NCBI RefSeq assembly: GCF_007097395.1
Contig: NZ_VKDC01000006.1
Span: forward strand, 520,073 to 584,072
Direction of reading: 5' to 3'
DNA: 64,000 nt
DNA from: Fulvivirga sp. M361
GTDB taxonomy: Bacteria > Bacteroidota > Bacteroidia > Cytophagales > Cyclobacteriaceae
The notes below the pieces were generated by a model. That model searched no databases. It saw nothing but the letters and a program-made list of their open reading frames with translations, and was not told the origin of the DNA. Of the stretch, positions 1-10,300 are shown in pieces (the stretch's first letter is position 1; each line of letters opens with the position of its first letter). Position numbers and translations under genes: made by a program.

Positions 1-2
1 AC

Positions 3-3000
3 CTGGTTTGTGCTACAGAACTTAATTATGATCTGAAAGCCACTTATACGTTACTACAATCGGTGCAATACCGTTACTTTGAAGCTGGAAAAAGCCCTGA
101 GACTATGCCCCCCGTTGCGTTTTCCTATACACAGGCAACTATTGACCCAGACATCTATGAAGTAGATGAACAAATTACACGGTCATTACCTGCGGGGGTT
201 GATAGCGTGAACCCGCAATGGGTGGATTTGTACGGTGAAGGTGTACAAGGAATACTGTATGAGGACTCAGGCGCCTGGTGGTATCGGCGTAACAAAGGAG
301 ACAAAGGCTATTACCAGTATGATCCAACGGCAACGAGCGATACTCCTGAATTGATGATGGATACCTACACCCAGGTTGCTCCTAAACCTGCTGCTGTAGG
401 CACAAATCTGCGTACCCTACTGACTGATCTTAACAGTGATGGACTGCCTGAACTTCAAGTGCAGGATCAGGATATGGCGGGCTATTATGAACAGGATACC
501 CGGGACGGCTGGAAGCATTTCAAGACTTTTAAGTCCTATCCAACCATCGACTGGAACGATCCTAATCTTCGACTGATTGACCTTACAGGAGATGGTTATG
601 CTGATATTCTGTTCACGGAAGAATATTGCCTGACCTGGTATGCTTCGTTAGTGAAAGAAGGAGTAAAGGAAGGGTATACCAAGGCAAAGCAAGTAGCTAA
701 AGCCCTGGATGAAAACAATGGCCCGGCTGTAGTCTTTGAAGACCGGGAGCAGGTGATTTACCTGGCGGATATGTCGGGTGATGGATTGACGGATATTGTC
801 AGGGTACGCAACGGCTCCATAGGCTACTGGCCTAACCTGGGCTACGGACACTTTGGCAAACTGGTACGAATGGATAATGCACCTTATGTTGACCATCCGG
901 ACCTATTTGATCGCCGAAGAGTACGTTTGGCAGATATTGACGGCACAGGGACGGTTGATTTTGTCTATTTCTATGATGATAAGGTCGAATACTGGCCCAA
1001 TGAGAGTGGTAATAGCTGGGGGAATGGGATTAGCATCAATCACCATTTTCCGGTGGATGACCTGAGCACTTTGAGCGTTACCGATCTTTTTGGAAATGGT
1101 ACTGCCTGCCTGGTGAGCTCGTCACCACTTCCCGGCGATGCCGCACAACGATTGCGTTACATTGATCTGATGAGTAGTAAAAAACCATTTCTGCTACAAG
1201 AGGTGGATAACAATATGGGGGCATTAACCCGGTTGCAATATGCTCCTTCTACACAGTTTTACCTGCGAGACGAACGTGCCGGCACCCCCTGGGCGACAAA
1301 ACTTCCTTTCCCTGTACAGGTGCTGGAACGTGTCGAAGTGTACGATCAGGTTACAGGCCAGCGCCTTACCACACGTTATGCTTATCATCACGGCTATTAC
1401 GATGGAGTAGAGCGCGAGTTCCGTGGCTTTGGACGGGTAGATCAATGGGATACGGAGGAATTCGACGTCTTAATAGCAGATACCCTGTTTGGAGGTGCTA
1501 ATCTAAATGAGAATGCCAGCGATTATGTGGCACCCACCTTGACCAAAACCTGGTTTCATGTGGGGCATTATACCCAAAGAGAGCCTGTTTTAGATGCCTA
1601 TAGCAAAGAGTATTATCAAGGTGATGCGCTATCCCCCGAGGTAAAGAAAGTACAGTTTTCAGGAAATCTTATGCATGCAGAATTGTCTGTGAATGAAGAA
1701 CGGGAAGCCCTGCGGGCATTGAGGGGTACCATGCTACGTCAGGAATTGTATGCCAATGATCAGGAGGAACCCTCGGTACATCCTTACCAGGTGGTAGAGG
1801 CTGGTTATACGATAAAATGCCTGCAACCCCGGGTAGACAACCGCTATGCCGTTTTTTTTACCTATGAGCGGGAAACGCTAACAATGGACTATGAACGTAA
1901 TCCTGCCGATCCACGAATGGCACATAGTCTCACGCTGAAAGTAGACGATTATGGTAATGTGGAAGAGGCTGCTGCGATTGGCTACCCCCGGCGTAACCCA
2001 GCCTATGGTGAGCAAGGAATCACACACACTACCTTTTCGGAAAATACCTTTATTAACATCCTGGAAGAAACTGCAGATTTCTATAGATTGGGACTGCCTG
2101 AGACCGGCAAAAGCTACGAACTCACCGGACTGACTGCTCCAACGGAGATTATTTATGGCCTGGAAGAAATCCGGACGCTCATTGCCACTGCCGCTGAAAT
2201 CCCTTTTGAGGTATTGCCAGCAAACAATATACCTGAAAAGTGCCTGTTGACTCAAAATAAGGTCACTTACTACAGTGCTGACCTTTCTGCGGAGTTACCC
2301 CTAGGAGAAGTAGCCTTTCATGCACTGCCGTATCAACAATATGTACTGGCACTTACTTCGGGATTGATTACTGAGGCTTATGGGACAAAAGTGGACAATA
2401 CCTTGCTTATCAGTGCCGAAGCAGGGTATTCGGCAGAAGTAGAGGGGTATTGGCAACTTTCTCCGAGACAGGCGTTTGATGCCTTACATTTTTACCTTCC
2501 TGTACAAAACATTGATCCTTTGGGAAATGCATTGACCATCACCTACGACAGTCATTTTCTGTTGCCGGTGGCTATAGAAGATGCGTTGGGCAACCGCACC
2601 GAATCCCAAAATGATTATCGTGTGCTACAACCCCGGGAGGTGAAAGATCCAAACCAAAACCGTCGACAAGTAGGTTTTGATGTAAGGGGCATGGTAGTAG
2701 CTACAGCAATAATGGGAAAGGAAGGAGAGACCGATCCGGATAAAATGGGAGATACCCTGGCTGACCCTACTATGCGAATGGAGTACGAGTTATTTAACTG
2801 GAGTACTCATCAGCAGCCAAACTTTGTACATACTTACGCCCGGGAGCAGCATGGCGCTGTCAACCCCCGTTTTCAGGAAAGCTATTTGTATACCGGTGGG
2901 CTTGGGCAGGAAGTATTGACCAAAGCACAGGCAGAGCCCGGCCCGGCCTTTACACGGGATGCTCAGGGGGCATTGATGTTGGATGCCGAAGGGATTCCAC

Positions 3001-6000
3001 TATTGGCTGAGACAAACGATCGTTGGATAGGAAACGGCCGCACAGTGCTGAACAATAAAGGCGAAGTAGTGCGGCAATACGAGCCTTATTTTAGCAGTAC
3101 GTTCGCTTATGAAGACGAAGATGAATTGCGGCAACATGGTGTTACCATTGAGTTGTTTTACGACCCGGTAGGTCGTGTGATCAAAACAATGCATCCGGAT
3201 GGCAGCCTGGAAAAGGTAGTGTTCGATCCCTGGCAACAGGCGAATTATGATCGTAACGATACGGTGTTGGAAAGTACCTGGTATAGCGATCGTAACAGCC
3301 CCGATCCGGCAGGGCCGGAACCTGCCGATGCGGAACAACGGGCGGCCTGGCTTGCTGCACAACATGCTGATACCCCTCAACGAGTACATTTGGATACGTT
3401 AGCACGCCCTTTTCTGACAATAGATAATAACGGGGCTTTGGGGCATTATGAGACCAGAAACGGCTACGATATTAAAGGAAACGTTACTACGGTAACCGAT
3501 GCTAAAAACCACTTGATTACCACGAACCGGTACAACTTGCTGGATGAACTTATCTATACGAACAGTATGGATGCCGGTGAGCGTTGGATATTTAGCAATG
3601 TGCTGAACAATCCCATTCGAATGTGGGACAGCAGGGGGCAGGCTTTTCGAAATGTATATGATGTAGTACAGCGGCCCAGGGAAAACTATGTGAAGCAAGG
3701 GAGTGACCCCGAAAAACTAATTACGTTTGTGGTTTATGGAGAGGGGACCGGTAATCCGGAAGTCAGCAACCTACGAGGGCAGGTTTACCAGATGTACGAT
3801 GCGGCCGGATTGGTCCAGTCCCAGGCATTTGATTTTAAGGGAAATCTTTTGCAGAGCTTCCGACAATATGCCAAAGAGTACGCCACTACCCCGGACTGGT
3901 CTACTTTACCAACTGCTCCTGATATAAACACTGCGGCAACAGCGTTACTGGAAAATGAATCCTTTACACAACAGGTAGCGTATGATGCCCTGAACCGGCC
4001 GGTGGCGATGACTATGCCTGATAGTTCGGTCATCAAACCTACCTTTAACGAAGCTAATCTATTGGAGACAGTAGAAGCTAACTTACGTGGTGCTACCACA
4101 CCCACTTCTTTTGTTACGAATATTGACTATAATGCTCGTGGTCAGCGAGAGAAAATTGTTTATGGCAATGGAAGTCAGACAAGATACACGTACAATCCGA
4201 ACACATTCCGGCTTACCAGATTACTCACTACCCGAAACAATGGAGCGAGTACTTTACAAGACTTAAATTATGTTTTCGATGCTGTAGGCAACATTACCGT
4301 GCAACTGGACAATGCACAACAAACCACATTTTTCAATAATGCCCAGGTAGAACCTCATGGAAAATATACATATGACGCTTTATATCGACTTCTACAATCT
4401 GAGGGCAGGGAATTAGTAGGGCTAAATGCAGCACCCGGACCAGGAGATATTGGCATTAACCCACTGCCGGAAAATACGCAGGCGATGCGCCGCTATGTAC
4501 AACAGTATGAATACGATGAATTAGGGAATATTTTAAAGATGATCCATCAGGCCATCGGTGGCAGTTGGACCAGATACTATCACTATGATGTGACACATGA
4601 AAATTATCTACTGGGCACCAGCAACGATAATGTGGCACCTACTACACCAGAGTATAGTTACGATGTTCACGGTAGTATGCTATCCATGTCACATTTAAGC
4701 TCCTTATCCTGGGATTTTGCAGATCGATTACAACAGGTGGAACTGGGTGGCGGCGGAACCGCCTACTACGTATATGATGGCGGTGGTGAACGGGTAAGAA
4801 AAGTCGTTGAACGAAATGGGGGATTAAAGGAGGAACGGTTTTATTTAGGAAATTGGGAGGTGTTCCGAAAGACTGTAAATGGGACTGTGGATATAGAACG
4901 GGAGAGCCTGCATCTACTGGATGACCAAAAAAGAGTGGCATTAGTAGATACATTGACGATTGATAATGGAAGTCCCTTAGCCAGCCCAACACAAACGATT
5001 CGCTATCAATTGGACAATCATTTAGGTTCCGCTTCCCTGGAGCTGGATGATTCTGCAGCCGTGATCAGTTATGAAGAGTATTACCCGTTTGGAACAACCA
5101 GTTACCGAAGTGGAAGGAACGCTACTGAAACTTCTCTGAAAAGATATCGGTATGTTGGTAAAGAGCGTGATGAGGAGACGGGGTTGTACTATTATGGGGC
5201 TAGGTATTATGCCGCTTGGTTGGTTAGATTTGTTTCTGTGGATCCATTGAAGGATGATTATCCTTATTATACCCCCTACCAGTATGCGGGGAATAAGCCG
5301 ATTAATAGTGTTGATATTGATGGACTTGAAGCTGCTAATCAAATTGAGGGTAAAGAGATAGGACAGCAAGCGGAGCAGCAATTAATTCACCCTATTGACA
5401 ATTCGAATGCTCTTCGGATAAATGAAGAATTAAGGAGAAAAAAAGATTATCTTTTAGGTCCCAGAGATGAATATGAAAAAGCAATTTTAGAAGGAGATAT
5501 ATATTTTACTGCTAATTATGGTTGGGTTGATGATACCCATGCATTTACTGATACCAAAAGAAATGAACCTTATATCGGAGTTGGAGAACTTTGGAGACAG
5601 TTAGAAAATGAACCATCTTCGGATCAAATTTTCAGAGGATACTACTCAGTAAATTATAAGCAAGACATTGTAATTGGAAATTTTTCTGTTGGAATAGAGA
5701 GACAATACCTCGTCAAGCCTAATCTCAGCATTGAAGAAAGGAAATCGATAGCTCTCGCCATTTTTCAAGATGTTTCAATGGCTTTTGAACAATTGCAAGG
5801 TATTCACCCCACTTCAGGTTCATCATTCGAGCCTGCCGACCTACCATCAAACATGCTGAGTTTTTACCGAAACGTAGAAGGTCTAAGTAAGGATGAGATT
5901 AAAGAGATGATACAACCGTTATCACCTAAGCAATCTCTTGAAGTTTACAGAAGTTATCCTGGCACTTTTACAGATAGCCAATACAAAAATAGAAGTTTTG

Positions 6001-6161
6001 AACCACGATATTTTGACACACCTTATACATCCAGTAATTTTGGAGTGCCAGATAAATTGAATACTATAAAACCTGCATCAATAAGCTCTGTAAGAGATTT
6101 TGGAACCGCTAACTTAATTCTTTTCGACCAAGACATGATTAAAAGGAGAAAAAGGAGATAA
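3..6161 (+). CDS. Tc-toxin B/C-type (SpvB/TcdB/RHS) protein, 5'-partial
   Basis: The reading frame is open from base 3, upstream of a GTG at 63, and the preceding residues fit the family, so the true start lies outside the window. Numbering here counts the GTG as residue 1. Residues about 120-320 hold FG-GAP/VCBS-like motifs (DLNSDG, DLTGDG, DMSGDG, DIDGTG) and YWPN motifs typical of the SpvB/TcdB middle region. Residues about 1000-1650 carry many YD-type RHS repeats. Residues about 1690-1755 are the RHS-associated core (GLYYYGARYY, FVSVDPLKDD, QYAGNKPINSVDIDGL). In Tc complexes the B and C components form a hollow cocoon that encloses the variable C-terminus, and the core is the autoproteolytic site. 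Here the tail, residues 1756-2032, is unlike the rest and ends very basic (KRRKRR). No TcA-type partner is visible. The family call is strong; the toxin role is inferred. Confidence 0.88.
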   Translation: MVCATELNYDLKATYTLLQSVQYRYFEAGKSPETMPPVAFSYTQATIDPDIYEVDEQITRSLPAGVDSVNPQWVDLYGEGVQGILYEDSGAWWYRRNKGDKGYYQYDPTATSDTPELMMDTYTQVAPKPAAVGTNLRTLLTDLNSDGLPELQVQDQDMAGYYEQDTRDGWKHFKTFKSYPTIDWNDPNLRLIDLTGDGYADILFTEEYCLTWYASLVKEGVKEGYTKAKQVAKALDENNGPAVVFEDREQVIYLADMSGDGLTDIVRVRNGSIGYWPNLGYGHFGKLVRMDNAPYVDHPDLFDRRRVRLADIDGTGTVDFVYFYDDKVEYWPNESGNSWGNGISINHHFPVDDLSTLSVTDLFGNGTACLVSSSPLPGDAAQRLRYIDLMSSKKPFLLQEVDNNMGALTRLQYAPSTQFYLRDERAGTPWATKLPFPVQVLERVEVYDQVTGQRLTTRYAYHHGYYDGVEREFRGFGRVDQWDTEEFDVLIADTLFGGANLNENASDYVAPTLTKTWFHVGHYTQREPVLDAYSKEYYQGDALSPEVKKVQFSGNLMHAELSVNEEREALRALRGTMLRQELYANDQEEPSVHPYQVVEAGYTIKCLQPRVDNRYAVFFTYERETLTMDYERNPADPRMAHSLTLKVDDYGNVEEAAAIGYPRRNPAYGEQGITHTTFSENTFINILEETADFYRLGLPETGKSYELTGLTAPTEIIYGLEEIRTLIATAAEIPFEVLPANNIPEKCLLTQNKVTYYSADLSAELPLGEVAFHALPYQQYVLALTSGLITEAYGTKVDNTLLISAEAGYSAEVEGYWQLSPRQAFDALHFYLPVQNIDPLGNALTITYDSHFLLPVAIEDALGNRTESQNDYRVLQPREVKDPNQNRRQVGFDVRGMVVATAIMGKEGETDPDKMGDTLADPTMRMEYELFNWSTHQQPNFVHTYAREQHGAVNPRFQESYLYTGGLGQEVLTKAQAEPGPAFTRDAQGALMLDAEGIPLLAETNDRWIGNGRTVLNNKGEVVRQYEPYFSSTFAYEDEDELRQHGVTIELFYDPVGRVIKTMHPDGSLEKVVFDPWQQANYDRNDTVLESTWYSDRNSPDPAGPEPADAEQRAAWLAAQHADTPQRVHLDTLARPFLTIDNNGALGHYETRNGYDIKGNVTTVTDAKNHLITTNRYNLLDELIYTNSMDAGERWIFSNVLNNPIRMWDSRGQAFRNVYDVVQRPRENYVKQGSDPEKLITFVVYGEGTGNPEVSNLRGQVYQMYDAAGLVQSQAFDFKGNLLQSFRQYAKEYATTPDWSTLPTAPDINTAATALLENESFTQQVAYDALNRPVAMTMPDSSVIKPTFNEANLLETVEANLRGATTPTSFVTNIDYNARGQREKIVYGNGSQTRYTYNPNTFRLTRLLTTRNNGASTLQDLNYVFDAVGNITVQLDNAQQTTFFNNAQVEPHGKYTYDALYRLLQSEGRELVGLNAAPGPGDIGINPLPENTQAMRRYVQQYEYDELGNILKMIHQAIGGSWTRYYHYDVTHENYLLGTSNDNVAPTTPEYSYDVHGSMLSMSHLSSLSWDFADRLQQVELGGGGTAYYVYDGGGERVRKVVERNGGLKEERFYLGNWEVFRKTVNGTVDIERESLHLLDDQKRVALVDTLTIDNGSPLASPTQTIRYQLDNHLGSASLELDDSAAVISYEEYYPFGTTSYRSGRNATETSLKRYRYVGKERDEETGLYYYGARYYAAWLVRFVSVDPLKDDYPYYTPYQYAGNKPINSVDIDGLEAANQIEGKEIGQQAEQQLIHPIDNSNALRINEELRRKKDYLLGPRDEYEKAILEGDIYFTANYGWVDDTHAFTDTKRNEPYIGVGELWRQLENEPSSDQIFRGYYSVNYKQDIVIGNFSVGIERQYLVKPNLSIEERKSIALAIFQDVSMAFEQLQGIHPTSGSSFEPADLPSNMLSFYRNVEGLSKDEIKEMIQPLSPKQSLEVYRSYPGTFTDSQYKNRSFEPRYFDTPYTSSNFGVPDKLNTIKPASISSVRDFGTANLILFDQDMIKRRKRR

Positions 6162-6583
6162 TGGGAAAAGTGAGTTTCGTAAGGTCGGTGTTCATAATGC
6201 TGGCCTGTAGTCTTACTTCTTGCTTCTCTAATCAATACGAAGAGATAGGTAAGAAGAAAGTAGAAGGAAGTACAAATCTGTATGTGAAGATTTATCAAAA
6301 GGATCAATTTGAGCATCTAACCCCTGTAGCATTCGAACTGATAAATAAAAAAGATTCAATTCTTATTCATAGAAGATATTTTACAGGAGAAACCCCAATG
6401 TTGCAGAACGTTGAGGATTTTTATCCATTTTTATATGATAGTATTTTTTATATCTGTTATCCTTATCCTGTTGTTTATGCAATCCAACATCTTGATACAT
6501 CTAAATCGGATTTTTCGCGAGATACATTGTTTAAAAAACTAAAAAAATACGATGACAAATTGATTGGGGCTGAAGAACAATAA
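6161..6583 (+). CDS. Small lipoprotein, candidate immunity protein for the upstream RHS toxin tip
   Basis: This 140-residue protein starts at the ATG that shares its first base with the TAA of the upstream gene (TAATG) and is preceded by an AAAGGAGA-like ribosome binding sequence lying in the upstream coding region. The two genes are therefore probably translationally coupled. The N-terminus is a lipoprotein signal (basic start, hydrophobic stretch, lipobox LTSC with Cys21). The rest is polar with aromatic patches (for example YPFLYDSIFYICYPYPVVY) and I do not recognise a family. In polymorphic RHS toxin loci the gene directly after the toxin usually encodes its immunity protein, and lipoprotein immunity proteins are known. 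The immunity role is inferred from position only. Confidence 0.65.
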   Translation: MGKVSFVRSVFIMLACSLTSCFSNQYEEIGKKKVEGSTNLYVKIYQKDQFEHLTPVAFELINKKDSILIHRRYFTGETPMLQNVEDFYPFLYDSIFYICYPYPVVYAIQHLDTSKSDFSRDTLFKKLKKYDDKLIGAEEQ

Positions 6584-7335
6584 TCCCAACTGACAAACAC
6601 CTACTTGTGCTACATAATCGACTGAATCTTCCGCTAAGCGATAACCACCAACTGATCGTTAGGTTAAGCGCAGCGGTCCTACTACCCAAACCCGGTAAGA
6701 GCGTCCTGGCTCGGTCTGTCCTGTAAGACCCAAACCTAATAATGAGAGAGAGAAATACACCCTTACCACCTGATCTTAGGAACAACTGCCTTGATCAATG
6801 AGCAAAAGTTTTATGGTATAAGGGCTTTTGCCTGGTTTGAATTATATTACTATAGCATCCAGGTTAGCCATTCCCATTACGTGAGCCGTCTTTTACGTTC
6901 CATATGTCTATGGAATTAATCACAAATAGTGATGAGCTTAGATATGATAGTAAGCTTACGTCTGTCTATTATTAGGATCAATTTACTTCTCACCTCAATC
7001 CATTAAAGTACGTTTGAATACCAAAACTTGTACTTTTAATATACTCTAATCTAATATTTTTGAGAGTTAACGTTTTTTAAACATCTGATTGTCTTTATAT
7101 TATAAATTCGTGGTAAATGTAAAACCTTGATAGAGGTTTTTATACTGCGATTTTGTGAATAGGCTGATTTAAATCTGTCCAACTGGCTTATCCTATCAAA
7201 TAGGTCATATACAAAATCGACAACAGCCTCTTCACTATGTTCATGTAAATGGGATAGATCTGGAAAGAGGTAGGTTAGCTGCTTAACCAAAACGAACGGT
7301 TGAATAAAATTGTAACAATGACAGGCCCTTTAACC
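6584..7335. other. Intergenic region without a convincing gene
   Basis: About 750 bases between the RHS/lipoprotein pair and the hybrid sensor gene. It becomes AT-rich towards the right and contains only short open frames on the minus strand with no recognisable motif. No tRNA, strong terminator or repeat was seen. It presumably carries the promoter of the regulator gene. Confidence 0.5.
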
Positions 7336-10300
7336 ATGGAAATCAAGTATACATTGATTATCCTGTTATTCATGGTTTCCGTATCGTTGTTGTCAGCTCA
7401 AACCACTTCGATCCAATTCAACCATCTTACCACGATGCAGGGACTGTCGCAAAGTTCTGTTATCACTATAATTCAGGATCAGGATGGTATCCTCTGGTTT
7501 GGGACCAGAGATGGCCTCAACCAATACGATGGTACTGGATTTAAAGTTTTCAGGAATGATATTAGTGATGGTGAAAGTATAAGCAATAACGACATTCTGG
7601 ATCTTGAGGTAGATGCTGACGGAGACTTATGGGTTGCAACCTATAACGGATTGAATCTATATGATTCAAAACGGATGAAATTCCGGAGATTCAAGAATAT
7701 TCCAGGGGATTCTGCCACCTTATCCAATAATACGGTTTGGTCTGTAGTACATTTAAATAACAATAGAATACTTGCAGGATCTTCCAACGGACTCAATATT
7801 ATAGAAAAATCTACCGGTAAGATCATTCAGGTTTTCAGTGATTTAACCGATCACACCAGTTTATCTGACAATCATGTAACCGAAGTTTTCCAGGATAGTC
7901 ACGGAACGATTTGGGTTGGGACCGCACAAGGGTTAAACAAGGTAATAAACGTATCGGAGGATGGGTCTTACACTTTTAAAAGGTATAAACGCAAAGGACA
8001 GGTACAGGTCATTACGGAGGATTCATTTGGTAGTCTATGGTTCGGAACTAAAAAAAACGGGTTATTTAGAATAGATGCGGATGATAAAATATTGAACTTT
8101 TCGAAGTCAGGAAATAGAAGGATTTTAGACAATGATGTTCGCGCCCTGGCATCAGATGATAAAGGTTCTTTATGGGTGGGGACGTATGAGGGAGTAAGTG
8201 TAATAGATCCTTTCGGCGGTATTTTGAACCTGCAACATGATCCGTTAAAGCCGCGTAGTCTGAGCAAAAATACCATCAAATCTATCTATAAGGATAGGAA
8301 CGGATCTATATGGATCGGAGCTTACTACGGAGGAATAAATAGCTGGAATGAGGCTAACAATAATTTTAGAAATTATAAAGAGTTAGCAAATGGAAAAGGG
8401 CTTAGTTATAATGTGGTCAGTTCCATAGTCGAAGATAGGGATAAGATCTACTTTGGAACGGAGGGAGGTGGAGTTAGTGTATATGATACAAAAAATGCCC
8501 TTTTTTCAGAGTTTCCTATTGAACACGGTCCGTTTCCGGGGAATAATATCAAATCACTTCATATTGATCCTGATAAAAGAGAATTATGGATAGGTACATT
8601 TAATTCAGGGGTGTTTATTTGGGACCTGGATCACCAAAAATTCAATCTTACATTAACCACTGAAGCAGGTTTAAGTAATAATAGTATTTATGACATTCAG
8701 CCATTTGACAACGATCTTTTTTGGATAGGGACATTTGGCGGAGGCCTCAGCCTCTATAACAGACAGAAAAGTGTGATAGCCACCTTAAGGCATGAGCCCA
8801 ACAACCCTATGTCTTTATGCGATGATCAGGTAAGAACAATTTTGATAGATTCAGAAAAAAACCTTTGGGTAGGTACGCAAAATGGACTGAGCCTTCTTTC
8901 ATTCGATACATATAAAAAAAAGGAATATGTGATGCGTAATTTCTTCTACGATCATCAAAGCAGGTCAGGAGAAGATGTACTGGCAATTTTTGAAGATAGC
9001 AGGGGAGTGATTTGGGTAGGCACGAAAGAAACGGGATTACACTATTTTAAAGAAGGTGCCTTTATTCATGAAGACTTATCGGGCCCCTATAAGAACACCA
9101 GTAATACCATACACTCCATTCTCGAAGACGATACAGGTATACTATGGATCTCATCAAATAGCGGCATCATAAGGTATAATCCTTTGCTGGAGGATATAAA
9201 GATCTTTGAACAATCTGATGGGCTGGTTTCCAATGAATACAATAACAATTCATCACTTAAATCAAGAAATGGCATTATTTACTTTGGCGGCCCGGATGGA
9301 GTTACCTCTTTTGTGCCTTCTGAGATAAAAAGCAGCCAGTATACGCCGTCAGTAATTTTGACAGGATTAAAAGTATTTAATAACTATATATTTCCAGGCG
9401 ACTCAACAAAAATACTGGATGAAAATATATCACAAACGGCAGAAATAGAGCTTGAATACGATGAAGCTATTTTTACCATTGAATTTGCACTCCCCAGTTA
9501 CATCAATCCGGATAAGAATCGGTACAGTTATAGATTAATAGGACTGGATGAAAAGTGGAAATTTACCTCTACCAATGAGGCCTCTTATACTATACAACAG
9601 GCAGGTAGCTATCTATTTGAGGTAAAAGGGTGCAATAGTGACGGGGCCTGGAACGATAATGCCACAGTACTCAGGGTAATCGTACATCCCGCTCCCTGGA
9701 GAACATGGTGGGCCTTTCTTTTATATAGCCTTGCAATAGCCGTGGCTTTGTACTTTTTATTTCAAATTATCCAATCACGTGCAGAGTTAAAGCATGACCT
9801 GGCACTGGAGCATAAAGAGAATGAACAGGAAAAGAGGCTGAATCAAATGAAACTTCAATTCTTTACGAATATATCGCATGAATTCAGAACACCACTCACA
9901 TTGATATTAGGCCCTTTGCAGCAAATTATTGATGAGTATAGGGGCAGTAGCAGGTTATTCAAACAGCTAACGGTTATACATCAGAATGCCCATCAACTGC
10001 TTAAATTGATCAACCAGTTAATGGAGTTCAGAAAGATTGAAAATAATCAATCCCGGCTAAAAGCTGCTGAAGGCAATATCGTCAAGTTTGTCAAAGAAAT
10101 TTTTCTTTCTTTTAAACCCTATGCCCAATCCGGAGACTATGACTATCAATTCAATGCCCGGCAAAACAGGATAATGGTTTTTTATGATCGTGACAAAATG
10201 GAGCGGGTCATTTACAATCTGATTTCCAATGCATTTAAATATACCCCCAAAAAAAGGAATATCACCCTGGACGTATGGCAAGAATCGGATACCGTTAAAA

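Noticed and set aside
7051-7290. 79-residue minus-strand frame before the hybrid sensor gene
   Set aside because: No recognisable domain, no clear ribosome binding site, AT-rich surroundings. Could be a relic, but support is too weak for a call.
7300-7335. TTG or ATG starts upstream of 7336 for the hybrid sensor
   Set aside because: They add polar residues before the signal peptide; ATG 7336 opens it cleanly.
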